Assembly (NCBI GenBank): GCA_037013685.1
Contig: CM072896.1
Coordinates: forward strand, 8,187,444 to 8,251,443
From: Acridotheres tristis
Lineage: Eukaryota > Chordata > Aves > Passeriformes > Sturnidae
Length of the DNA: 64,000 nucleotides
Direction: 5' to 3'
The notes beneath the pieces are model-generated. The model was not told where the DNA came from and ran no database searches. It worked only from the letters and a program-made list of their open reading frames with translations. Positions 54,120 through 64,000 of the stretch are shown here, in pieces; the stretch's first letter is position 1, and every line of letters starts with the position of its first letter. A program made the position numbers and the translations under genes.

Positions 54120-57100
54120 GTGAGTGAGTGAGTGAGTGCGGGGGGGCGGCTGTGACTCAGTAGAGCCGCCCCCGGAGGGTCCCCTCCATCCCGCCGCCTG
54201 CCCGGGCCGGGCCGGGAGGAGGGAAAAGGGCTCTGGCTGCGGGCGGGGAGCGCTGTGCGCTGCCGCAGCCCGGCTGCATCCCGGCCCCGCCGGGGAGGCG
54301 TCTTTGGGCTCTCCGCGCTCCCCCGGGATGGGGCGGTCGGTGCGAGCGGAGTTGCCTGCAGAAGGGCCTGGAGGGCACCGCAGCCTGGCCCCGGCATGCG
54401 GCTGGGAAGGAGCAGCTCTGCTCCCCGCGGGTGTCTCTCCGTGCGGGGCGCACCTGCCGCCTGTCCCCGGCCCCTGCGCTCTGCATGGCTGTGCCCGAGC
54501 CGGCCCCTGCCGCCCGGTGTGCGCTCCGAGCGGCTCAGCCCTGCTGGTTGCAGCCGAGGTGCTGATGGAGACAGGCTCAGCTGCTGCGCTTCCCGCTGGC
54601 CAGGCAGGTCGCGGCGTTTCCCGGCGCGGTCTGTAATTCCCCTGTGTATCAGAAGGGAACAGGGAAGGGTATGATGCAACCCATGTGTACAGGTCGGACG
54701 ACCTGCTTTTTCTCTTACTGTAATGACTTGGATTCATTAGCAGATCGCCTTGTGGTGCCTTTTGGAAAGCAGGTGTGATAATGGGCTTCCCCACTCTACC
54801 TGCAACATAAACCATTCATGGACCAGCCATGAATGTCACAACTCTACCGCTCCTTCCCTTCCGTACTATTTTACTCTTCCCTTTTCCATTTCAAGCATCT
54901 AAAATTCTTCCTTACCTGTTACTGGACTCTTTCTCGATTGGATGTAGTTCAGTCTGTTCACTTCTGAACTACAGTAAGCACTATTTTGGGTAAACTATAC
55001 AGATTATTCACTAAAAGATTTATTGTACTGCTTTCTTTTGAACACTGACGTAGTTCATGTAGCAGTGTTGATACTAAAATCTTGTCCAAGTTAACGCTCC
55101 ATGAATGCCGCTGTTCACCTTGAGCAATTGCTTTGGGTTTCATGAAGTAAGGCACAATTACCTTTATGTGAAGGATGAATGCGTTCTGGGGGAGATTCCA
55201 TGAAACTTGGAGATAGAAGCAGGAAGGTTTATTTCCACAGAATTCTGACATTTGCTTCTGAAACATGAAACTTGGGTTCAAACACCCCCAAATGAAGATG
55301 GGAGTAATAGATTGAACAGTGTTTCAGTGAAGTGCTAGAATTACAAAGACAGGCTCTCTCTGTTCCCTTTTATCGAAACTGGAAGTGACAAGTCCATTTT
55401 TACAAGGAGGATCTTCTGCAACCTGACAAGATATGGGAAAAGTAAATTTGGATCTACCTTAGGCTAAGGCTCAGACCCCCTGCTTTGTTGCTAAATGACT
55501 TGGGGTTACCCTGACGTATCTGCAAATAATCAGGTTTAGGAGTCTCATTTGCATAGCGAATTCCTTGGCCATGAATTCTCTATGGACAGTGGCATTTCCT
55601 TGCTGCCAGCTGCAGGCGTTTGCAGAAAGGTGCTGAAGTGCTGCTTTTTCCTAGAGCCTTGTGTGGCTCTGGGCCTATCCATCCCTTCCTGAAACTTGGG
55701 AGTTTCAAAGTCCTTGTCATCAGGACAGTTGATTTCTACAAGGCAGTAACTTTCACACTGCTTTGTCTTTACTGATGCAACTGACTTAAAGGTTCTCCTG
55801 TGTAAGTTCTTGGACAACCACTAGGCTATACCTGTAAAAACAGAGCATATTGCATGCAGTGAAGAAGATGTGAATAGCTTACTGGACAATGGGACTGCCA
55901 CAGCTCCATGTCTCCAGGACATCTCCCCTTCCTCCAGTGCCAGCTGGAGGCACATCTGACATGGGCTGGATGTGCCAGGGTGGCCCAGCTGGAGAGGCTC
56001 TGGGGAGAGGGAGCTGAGGGCTGGTAGTTCGGGAGGGGATGGACACACCTGGTAGGGGAAGATGCCATACTGCATGGAGAGGAGAGAGGATGTCTCAAAG
56101 GGCTAAAAAGACAGAACAGCTCTTCCTCTGGAAGAAGGAGGCTTTTAATTATTACATACGTTTGTGCCAGCAGTGCTGCTTGCGATTCAGCATCTTCATT
56201 TATGTATAACCTGGAGATTAAATGTGTGTTTAAAAAAAAAAAAGGCACAAGGCCTGATGACAGTGGCCAGCAGCAGCATGAGTGGCTGAGTATCTGAATC
56301 TTTGTAAATCAGTCCTGCCTGCCCCACAGGAGATGCCATGAGATGAGACAAGGAATGAAATGCTTAGATGTGACAGCTGTGGCTGCATGTGTTTCTTAAA
56401 TAATGAATCAGTCACCTAGCCCATGTTCTTGATGTTCCTTGGTTACCAGATCATTTAGAATCACTTTTTAATACCTCAAATGCAAACTTCGATGTCTGTG
56501 GATGATACAGAATGGTGCTAGACCAGAACACTAACTGGGTTTATGTCTTGGCTTGGACTAGATATTTTATCTATGGGCTTTTAGTGGAGAAACTGTCTGG
56601 GTTTATTACTACAGAAGACAAGAGAGCAACTTCATGTAATTATCCTGTCTCTGGCTAATACTAATTTCTTTTCTGTACTGCTTTCTCTTATTAGTTTGTT
56701 TCACAAGGAATTTATTTCTGGAACAGCTAAGAGGTATCTTTTCCCGATGCTTTGTAGGAAATCCTCAAGCTGTGCTCTTAAAAACACCAACTCACTACCT
56801 GAAGTTGGTGTTCTGTGAGTGGCCAAATAAAAGCCGCATATATATAAAAGGTGGAGCTTTGCTTATCTCTGATCTCCTGGTGGACTTTTGCTCCTGAAAT
56901 TGATAGCCTGAATGAAAGGGTACAAAGGAAAAAACCAGCCTTCTATTCAAAGTTCTTTGTAGAGATTTGTCTTTCTCCATTCTTCATTTCCCAGATGCTT
57001 TATCATTTTGAGATCTGTCTTCCTGCCTTTGAGAGAGTACAGTTCATGTTTACACAGTAGTTATTCCTTAACTGTCAGAACTGCTCCAAACTGGTACAAT

Positions 57101-60100
57101 GTTTACAAACTGCCTGCTGATGTTCAGTGGTTCTTGCTCATGCTGTAGGTGAGAAGGATAATAATCAGGATAACAGCCCGGTGATGGTAGCAGAAACAGA
57201 GAAGGTAGGTACAAACTGCACATCTAGCTCAGATGGATTACAGTCCCCAAAAATGTGGTCACTTACTTGCAGGGTATAGATGAAAACACTGTTTTTGCAG
57301 TGATGGGATGGCTGGTAATTTGAAGCATGCTTGCTCTAGAGCCTGAGTCAAGGTCTTTCTTCTGTGATGGTCCCTTCAATAGATTTTTGCATCCGCTTTG
57401 GAATCTTGCTTTTTCTTTTTAAATTGTTTTGCAGGCTTACTTTGTTTCATGTTGTTTCCCTATCCATGCAGCAGTAATTTAGTGGTAGCTAAGGTAGGTT
57501 TAGCAGGACAGGCAAACCCTTGTGAAAAAAGCCCACGAGCACTGCTAAGAGAATAGGCAGCAAGGCATTTCTGCTTCAAGTGCTAACACTTTGTCTCCCT
57601 AGAGAATACAGCTGAACTTTTGGAAGCTCCTCAGTTTGGAGCTGCAGCTGGGGAAACATGAGACTCAGTTTCCAGTTTCAATGGGCTGAGCACAAGGCTC
57701 GAGTTGCCCAGCATCACTCCTGTGCTCTGGTACTCTGTGTGCACATCTCCCCTGCCTGGCAGGGCTGCCGAGGGAGCTGGACCATCCTGCATGTGTCCAG
57801 CTCTTGGTTTGAGGTTTTAGCAGCCGGTGAGAGACAGTCTTAATCTCTATGAATGAGATGGTTTCATCGGAGGGTTTTGGCCAGCCCTGAGTGATGGTCC
57901 TTTGGAAGATGACAGATGACATCCAAGATTCAGGTAGTGTGTGGCAACCCTGTGAGAATCTCTTAGCACTGGGTTTGCCTCTCCTCAGGGAGCAGCCTTG
58001 CATCCCCTCTGGAGAGCAGGCTGCAAAGGCAAGTGTGTGCTGTTTGTTACCATCTCATCTTCAGGATCTTGCTGCAGAAACACCTGAAGCTAACAAAAGT
58101 TTGTGATTTATTGCTGACTGCAATAGATATCCTGTGTGGTGCCTGCTGCTGAGAGTGAGTGCTGGCACAGGGGCACACACCTGTGAGGGGCTGTGCTGCC
58201 AGCCCAGGTCCTTACACTGATGATGATGATATGCTTCATGACTCAGTGCTTCCTGGCTCACAGTCTGAGTCATCTTTTTGGAGGCCACTGGACCGCATAA
58301 TGAGGAGCTGTCAGGATCCTAAGATTAATTCCAGTGCTTGGAGTTGAGCCACTTACTGCTTTATAATTCTGCTGAATGTCTTGGGCCATTAGTTCAGATA
58401 TCAACCAGAATAATAAAAGTTAATCTGCTGTCGTTTTTCTTATTTGGGTCTCTGGAGAACAGGACTAGATTTAACAGACAAGAAGCCGGAGAAAATGTGT
58501 TCTGGAATATTCCTTTGGACAGCCAGTTCTTTCAATTTATCTCATTTTTATGCTCTGCAGGGAATGTGCATGGGTCGTCTGGGCAGTGGAAGGTGACTAA
58601 TGATTGCTATGGAAATAAATCTGAGGTCTAGAGGGTACAGGTAGTATTGTCTAAACCATGAAATTTTAATTTAAAATTCCTGTTCACTTTGCTTCTTTAA
58701 AGTATTTCATATCAGTCCAGTTGGGATAGCACCTGTAATTTACTTTCCCAAGGTAAACTGCTATTGGTATAGATGTAGAGGACTGCAAATGCTTTAATAT
58801 GGAGCTAAATTGCAGATTTATTTATTTTATTACTAAATTTTTAATATTTATTGCTAGATATGTTTAGTCCTCCCTTTTGAAGACAGCTGGCAGTTGCAAG
58901 CCTCTCTTAATAGGGTTCCCTGAGCCTGTGGGTTCTGGCACACAGGAATTGGTCACTATCACCCCCGGCCAGGTCATTTTTTATCCCCTTTGCAGCTTGC
59001 TCCACTGGATGGAATTATGACTGCTTTAAGTCAACCAGCTTGAGGTGTAGTGCCTTTAGTGTTCCCCATTGCCATTCCCCTTTGAGAAGTGAGAATGTTG
59101 GGGTGCTTCATTTTACAGGAGGAGTCAGTGTCTGACACCTCAGTTGTGCCACAAGAGCAAAGCCTGGATGTTTGCAATGGAAAGGGGCATTAGCAGTGAG
59201 GAATCTGCTCCCTGGCAAATACACAGCCCACCCACCAGGATCTGCGGCTGAAGCAAAAGGCAGAGAAAGCAAAAGACTGGAAGAAAGGTCCAGTGAGGAG
59301 AAGGCAGTCCTTAGAGAAGGGCAGCTCACAGCCATGTCACCTGCACGTGTGAGGTGCCAGGGTGAATTTTGGACTGGGACTGACTGAAATGCTCTAAAGC
59401 TTGCAAGCACCTGCCAAAAAAGTGTTCCCAGAGCTGTGCCAAGCCCTGCTGGCTGGGAGAGTGCCAAGGGGGCTGCAGCCACAGAGTGCCTCATTCAGTG
59501 GGGTGGGAGATCCAGCCTTGGAGCACTTGGCAACATCAGGTTACATGCTGGACTCCTTGTGTGCTTCTCCATCAGAAACAGAGCTGACATCGGCATGGCT
59601 TGCATTAATTGCAACTAAGAATGAGGCAGCAAGAGAATAAAGAATATCTTATTTGCAGCTCTCCTCCCAGGAATGGGCTGGCTGCTGAGCTGTCCTCCCA
59701 TGTGCCTCTCCACGGCCACAGCTGCAATTTGGACACATCCCTTCCTCCTTACAGGGGTCTGTGCTTTGTGAGAGTGCATGGAAAAGGCACTTTTATTTAT
59801 GTGATGGTACTTAACCCAAAGCTCTATTCAGCACTACCCTAGGAAACTGCTCTTTGACTCGAGTCCTGGAAATATCTGCTGGCGAAGAAGTCACTTCACC
59901 CTCTGCTGGTGCCTGATTGTAAGAGATTAAAATAGTTTAGTTGTCTGAAAATGGTATGGTGTTACTATGTTTGTATTCCAGAAGCCTTACTGCTCTGTGC
60001 CTCTCAGAACAGACCTCTGCCATTGAACTAATCTTTATGAAAAAATTAGCTGACTGGATTCATGATGCTGCTGGGTAGAAATAAATAATTGATCTATGGT

Positions 60101-63100
60101 ATCAAACTTCCAGGCTACAGTTAATTTCTAAAACAAAATCTTAAGGTGAGAACAAGCTTTTTGCTCCGAAAAGAAATGTAACAGTGAAGTCCTGGTTCTC
60201 CATGGTCATTGACCATTCCTGCAAGTTTCTGTTTGGTTGGATTAGGTTAGGTTGAGTTAAGCTCCTATTGAGGATCTCCTCAGACATGGTGTGCTGGGGC
60301 AAAAGTGAGTGAGAGTCTTCCCGTTCCTCCTCCTCAGTATCTCTGCAGAACACCTTGGCTATCCAGCAGCCAGGCAGGCCCTAGTAACACTCTGACTCAT
60401 TTGGTTTTGGCAGGAAGTCAAAACTCAGAGGTGGTGGTGCTTGAGGGAGATGGGTGAGTGTGTGGGCAGGGTGACCACCTAATGCTGTGCTGCTGGAAAA
60501 CTGCTGCTTTGTGGCACATCCTTCTACCCAAAAACAGTTTCAGTAACACTGTACCTTTGGAAACACAAAGTACAGCAAGTTTCAGAGGAATCTGATATCT
60601 GTTTTGAAGCTGAAATCCCCATCTTTCTGAACTGCCTAAAATTAACTTGCCTCTTCCTCCCTCTGTCCACAGACAGTGGTGCTACCTAATCCTTAACATA
60701 CCTTCCTCAAGCATTTCCAGGTGCAGGCTCTGTGTTGCACCCCACAAAATTACAGCCTAATTCTTGTAAATTAAAATGCAATTAAATAAACCTGTTCTTC
60801 CAGTGTAAAGCAGGGAGGAAGGAAGCCTTTTCCTTCTGCCCTTCCCTTGCCTGCCTCTCTTGCCCTGTTGTTTCTATATTGCACAAATTGGCCAGTTCCT
60901 CCTGGAACGTGGGAGGATGCTGAAGTGCATGAGAAGTTCACCCACACCTGTCAGGGCAGCTGAAACAGCCTTGTCCAAGCTGCCCAACCTCTGCCAGGCA
61001 AAGCAGGGCTCAGGGAATGCTGGAGGTGAGCTCATCAAGGAGGAGAAGTGCATGGCCCTATTTATGCTGCTGTTGTGCAGATTTCTTGGCAGAAAAAAGC
61101 TGCTGACATGCATCAGTGATTCATAACAAAAGTGCCAGAACTGGGGAGTTACTCCAGCAACTGGAATTACCATGAGAGGAACAGCTTTCCATAAAGAGCA
61201 GGCAAGGAAAGGAATGCAGAGGTGTTACCCTCCATGTTGGAATGGTGTGTTGAGCTGTGTGCTCAGAAAGATCACGGTGGAAGGTAGACCTATTAGAGCT
61301 CCTCAAAATTGTACTGCAAAAAAAGGGGTGAAACATAATCCTGATCCCATGACACCACAGTGTGGAGGAAGGTCAGACTGTCTTGCCTTTTCAATAGCAA
61401 CAAGCAAAAGCTCCAAAGTATATGAGCTGGTCAGTTTGAGGTTTGACTAGAGGATCTTTAAAGGTTACCTTCCAACCCAAACTATTCGATGATTCTCTGA
61501 ATCATGGATGTCAACTCTCCAGGCATCTGCTAAGAAAGGAATATAGGAAGTTAAATGGCCTATGAGTTTGAGTGCCACGATGGACAACTTTTGATAGAAA
61601 ATGATAAGAATGTCTTTAGAACAGGTTTCATAGCCATGTGGAAATCCCCAGCTGGAAATGTAGGTGTGAGAGGCATTATGCCTGTGAGATGAATTTAGAA
61701 GAAAGTGCAGTTAGGCTGGAGGATGAGAACAAAAGTCAGTCTTGTCAAGCTGAAGGTGCAGAAATTGACTTCAATAGGTGCAGGTACTTATTGAAGAAAT
61801 ACAGGTGTAGACTCAGCTGTAGAATGCAACAATAGATGTGGTAGAGATTTCACGGAGGAAAAGCAGTTGTTTGAAATCACAGGTTTGACATTGTTCAGTG
61901 GTGACAAACCTCTGAAAACTGCCCACAGAATAAATGGCATTATTGTGCAGGACTGATCCTTCTGCTGAAGTGTCACATCTGATCTTTGGGCTCCATAATT
62001 CAAGACAGGCATATTAGGTGCTGTGTCTGGAAAATGTTTAGTACCCCCTGCAAGAATTACCAGATGATTAGGGAGTGGAAGAAAGGACAGTTATGTCATT
62101 TTTGAATGCTTATAACAGTCTTCTCCTTGTCAGCCTTCACAGGAAGGAAACAATTTGTTCCTTCTCTGTAGTAGATAAGAAAACAGCCATAGGTTTCAAT
62201 TTCAGCACGAAAGTTTAGAGCTGAGTGGCAGAAGAGCAAAGCACTTGGAGATGGCCTGGAGCAAGCAGTGGAGTTTCCATCTCTGGTTTGCTAAGGACAG
62301 GTTAGACAAACTTCCACCAGAGTGAGGGGGTGTAAGCCATCCATCCTTGGTGGACAAGCTGGACCAGCCTTGGTTTGGGCTGTCTGTCAGGAAATGTGAG
62401 GCTGTCCTTCCCAGTGACTGCAGGCATGGTCCTTCACAAGCAATCTCAGCCTCCTTAGCAGCCACTCCCCTTTCGATCTGAAATAAAGAAAGCTGTCTTA
62501 AACCAAAGTAAGTTTAAGGAAGGCAACATAATCAATTTTTCCTTCCTTGATTCTTCCTATTAATTGCCTAAACAAATGCTCTGTCGACTCTAGTCTTATA
62601 TTATTCCACTTTATATTTAAATGACTTGGCAGATTCTGCTACTTCTATGTGTGTTCCTTCAGCACAAGGAAGGAGGCTGCTTTGAGAGCAAGACCCAGAA
62701 ATAAAACCTGAAATTCAGTCTATCTCCCAACTGCTAATCAGAGTGGAAGGGAAATGATATGAAGGTTTAAAAATGGAATCTTCACACATAAACTGAAATG
62801 TCTGAACTATGTTCTGGACCCATTCCAGCTTCAGTGTGCTGGGTGTGTTGATGTGCAGATGTGTGTACCTGTCTCTGACCACCCTGTACAGGCTGAAGGG
62901 AACACAGGGACTGATGTAAGGTGTGGTGACTAGATGAGCATTGTGCCCAGGGGGACAGTGTTGCTGGGAGACCTGCATGGACCTTTCCCATTGTCTCTGG
63001 GTGGTCTCAGCCTTTGGTCTGCAAAGCATAGCTCCCCCCTTTCAGACTGCTTCCATCCATCCCTGGTGCTGTTGGCTGTGCAGCACTGCTCTTCTATTGT

Positions 63101-64000
63101 ACCTTGATGAGAGTTGGTCTACTGGCCTTTTGGAGTTCAGAAACTGCTGAAACTGCCAGGATTATTCTTGATTTTTAGGCTCCCCACTGGTTCTTTACCT
63201 GAGACCACTGGAGGTGCTGTGACTCTCTGGCTTGGAGCTTGAGCATTGTTATGTCTCATGCAGTGACTGTCTTGTGCATCAGCTGGTGGTTCCAGGCCAC
63301 ATCCCTGCTCATTAGGCCAGGAGTGCCTGCTGCTGTCTTTGCTTGCACAGCAGCTGGAGCTGGATGTGTCCTCTGTGTGCTGGTCATCAAGGACTTGCTG
63401 CCAACAGCAGAGCTGGACAAAATGTTATGACATCTATGGAGGACTTTCTTGTGATTTCTGTTTGTCTTCATTTCCACATTTCTGAGGTTTTGGTTGGCTC
63501 TAGGTGTCCCTCCAGCAGCACTCTGTAAACCTGGAGTGCTATTGAAAACTCTCTGCCTCATGTTCTGCAGAGACTAAAAAATTAATTACTTGTTTTAAAG
63601 CATTTAAACTGAGTGGGAAGCTGCACAAAGGTATGAGCTTGCTTAGATGTATTTCTGATGCCTCGAGGCTCCTTGTGTGTATTCTGTGGGCTCTCTGTCC
63701 TGTTGTCCTGCCCCTGCTGCCTCCTGACATCTCTGCAGTCCCTCCCATGACTCTGGGTTGCTCCTTTGCTGGCTCCCCCCTCACCCTACCATGGGTGCTG
63801 TGCACCCAGCCAGGGGCTGATGGCCACACCAGGATCTCCCAGGGGGCACAGCCCCTGTTCCCTGGCCACCATTCCTTCCTCCTGGAGCAATGGGTTGCAG
63901 TGCTGGTGCTCCCAGGGAAGGTGGATGCATGGGTGCTGCAGTGGTGTTGGCTGCTCTTGGCTGCTTGCTGGATCTTCAGGAAACTCAACGTGTTTGAAGT
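54120..64000 (+). other. SGPP2: SGPP2 intron 1 (5' part; continues beyond the window)
   Basis: From the exon 1 donor to the window's end no sequence matching SGPP2 exon 2 (the KYVVKNYFYYYLF segment) is found, so intron 1 exceeds 9.8 kb. It holds a CR1 tail at about 61,430-61,507 and otherwise unique sequence. Open frames are short and unconvincing on both strands. Confidence 0.85.
61430..61507 (+). mobile_element. CR1 LINE 3' end
   Basis: The segment reads GACTAGAGGATCTTTAAAGG then TTACCTTCCAACCCAAACTA, followed by decayed octamers ATTCGATG, ATTCTCTG and AATCATGG. This is the hallmark 3' end of avian CR1 elements. Only this tail is recognisable, as expected for a 5'-truncated copy in plus orientation. 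It is the clearest evidence in the window for a bird genome. Confidence 0.85.

Larger units (their letters stand above)
53680..54620. other. CpG island at the SGPP2 promoter and exon 1
   Basis: A sharply bounded GC- and CpG-rich segment centred on SGPP2 exon 1. It includes the 33-bp tandem repeat and the first 500 bp of intron 1. Long open frames on both strands here (up to 396 codons on the minus strand) are by-products of base composition. Confidence 0.88.

Noticed and set aside
53625..54815. 396- and 366-codon minus-strand open frames across the SGPP2 promoter
   Set aside because: Low-complexity translations of GC-rich DNA, including the 33-bp repeat read as 11-residue repeats. No domain or splice logic.
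57149..57204. Possible small SGPP2 exon between ...CTGTAG and AAG|GTAGGT
   Set aside because: Open only in one phase (EKDNNQDNSP...), which does not fit the phase-0 end of exon 1 with that acceptor, and it does not resemble the conserved start of exon 2.
60234..60259. Telomere-like TTAGG words
   Set aside because: Only two imperfect TTAGG copies; no TTAGGG array.

Overview
The window is vertebrate nuclear DNA, most likely from a bird. Bird-type CR1 retroposon tails (near 51.6 kb and 61.4 kb), compact introns and the protein sequence of the PAX3 exons all point that way. Only three genes are supported. All are single or split vertebrate genes with GT-AG introns and CpG-island promoters. Nothing bacterial, plasmid or phage-like is present.

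Layout. Positions 1-19,719 are the 5' part of PAX3 intron 4. PAX3 lies on the minus strand. Exon 4 (19,720-19,854), exon 3 (20,517-20,646), exon 2 (22,052-22,287) and coding exon 1 (23,128-23,212) are present with intact splice sites and open frame. They encode the N-terminus, the whole paired domain and the octapeptide (195 codons). The homeodomain and transactivation exons lie outside the window, beyond position 1. From about 23.2 to 37.0 kb is the upstream flank of PAX3. It holds the promoter, a candidate neural-crest enhancer with PBX/HOX and MEIS-type sites near 24.5 kb, AT-rich homeodomain-site blocks near 26.2 and 28.2 kb, a pure (GGAAA)38 array, and two minisatellites. At 37,579-38,424 (minus strand) is an intronless gene for a membrane-anchored C3HC4 RING E3 ligase of the RNF182/RNF183 type, probably RNF228. 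From about 39.1 to 53.7 kb is intergenic DNA with only small repeats and a decayed CR1. At 53,922-54,119 (plus strand) is coding exon 1 of SGPP2, the sphingosine-1-phosphate phosphatase 2 gene, preceded by three tandem copies of a 33-bp GC-box/E-box unit. The remainder, 54,120-64,000, is SGPP2 intron 1.

The order PAX3 - RING gene - SGPP2 agrees with the human 2q36 neighbourhood as I remember it. The genes do not form a functional pathway; they are syntenic neighbours. PAX3 is a developmental regulator of neural crest and muscle precursors, so much of the non-coding sequence around it may be cis-regulatory. I saw no new biological system. The most useful observations are the tandem splice acceptor that makes Q+/Q- PAX3, the candidate upstream enhancer, the repeat-built SGPP2 promoter, an overlapping uORF on the RING gene, and the pure pentanucleotide array near PAX3.
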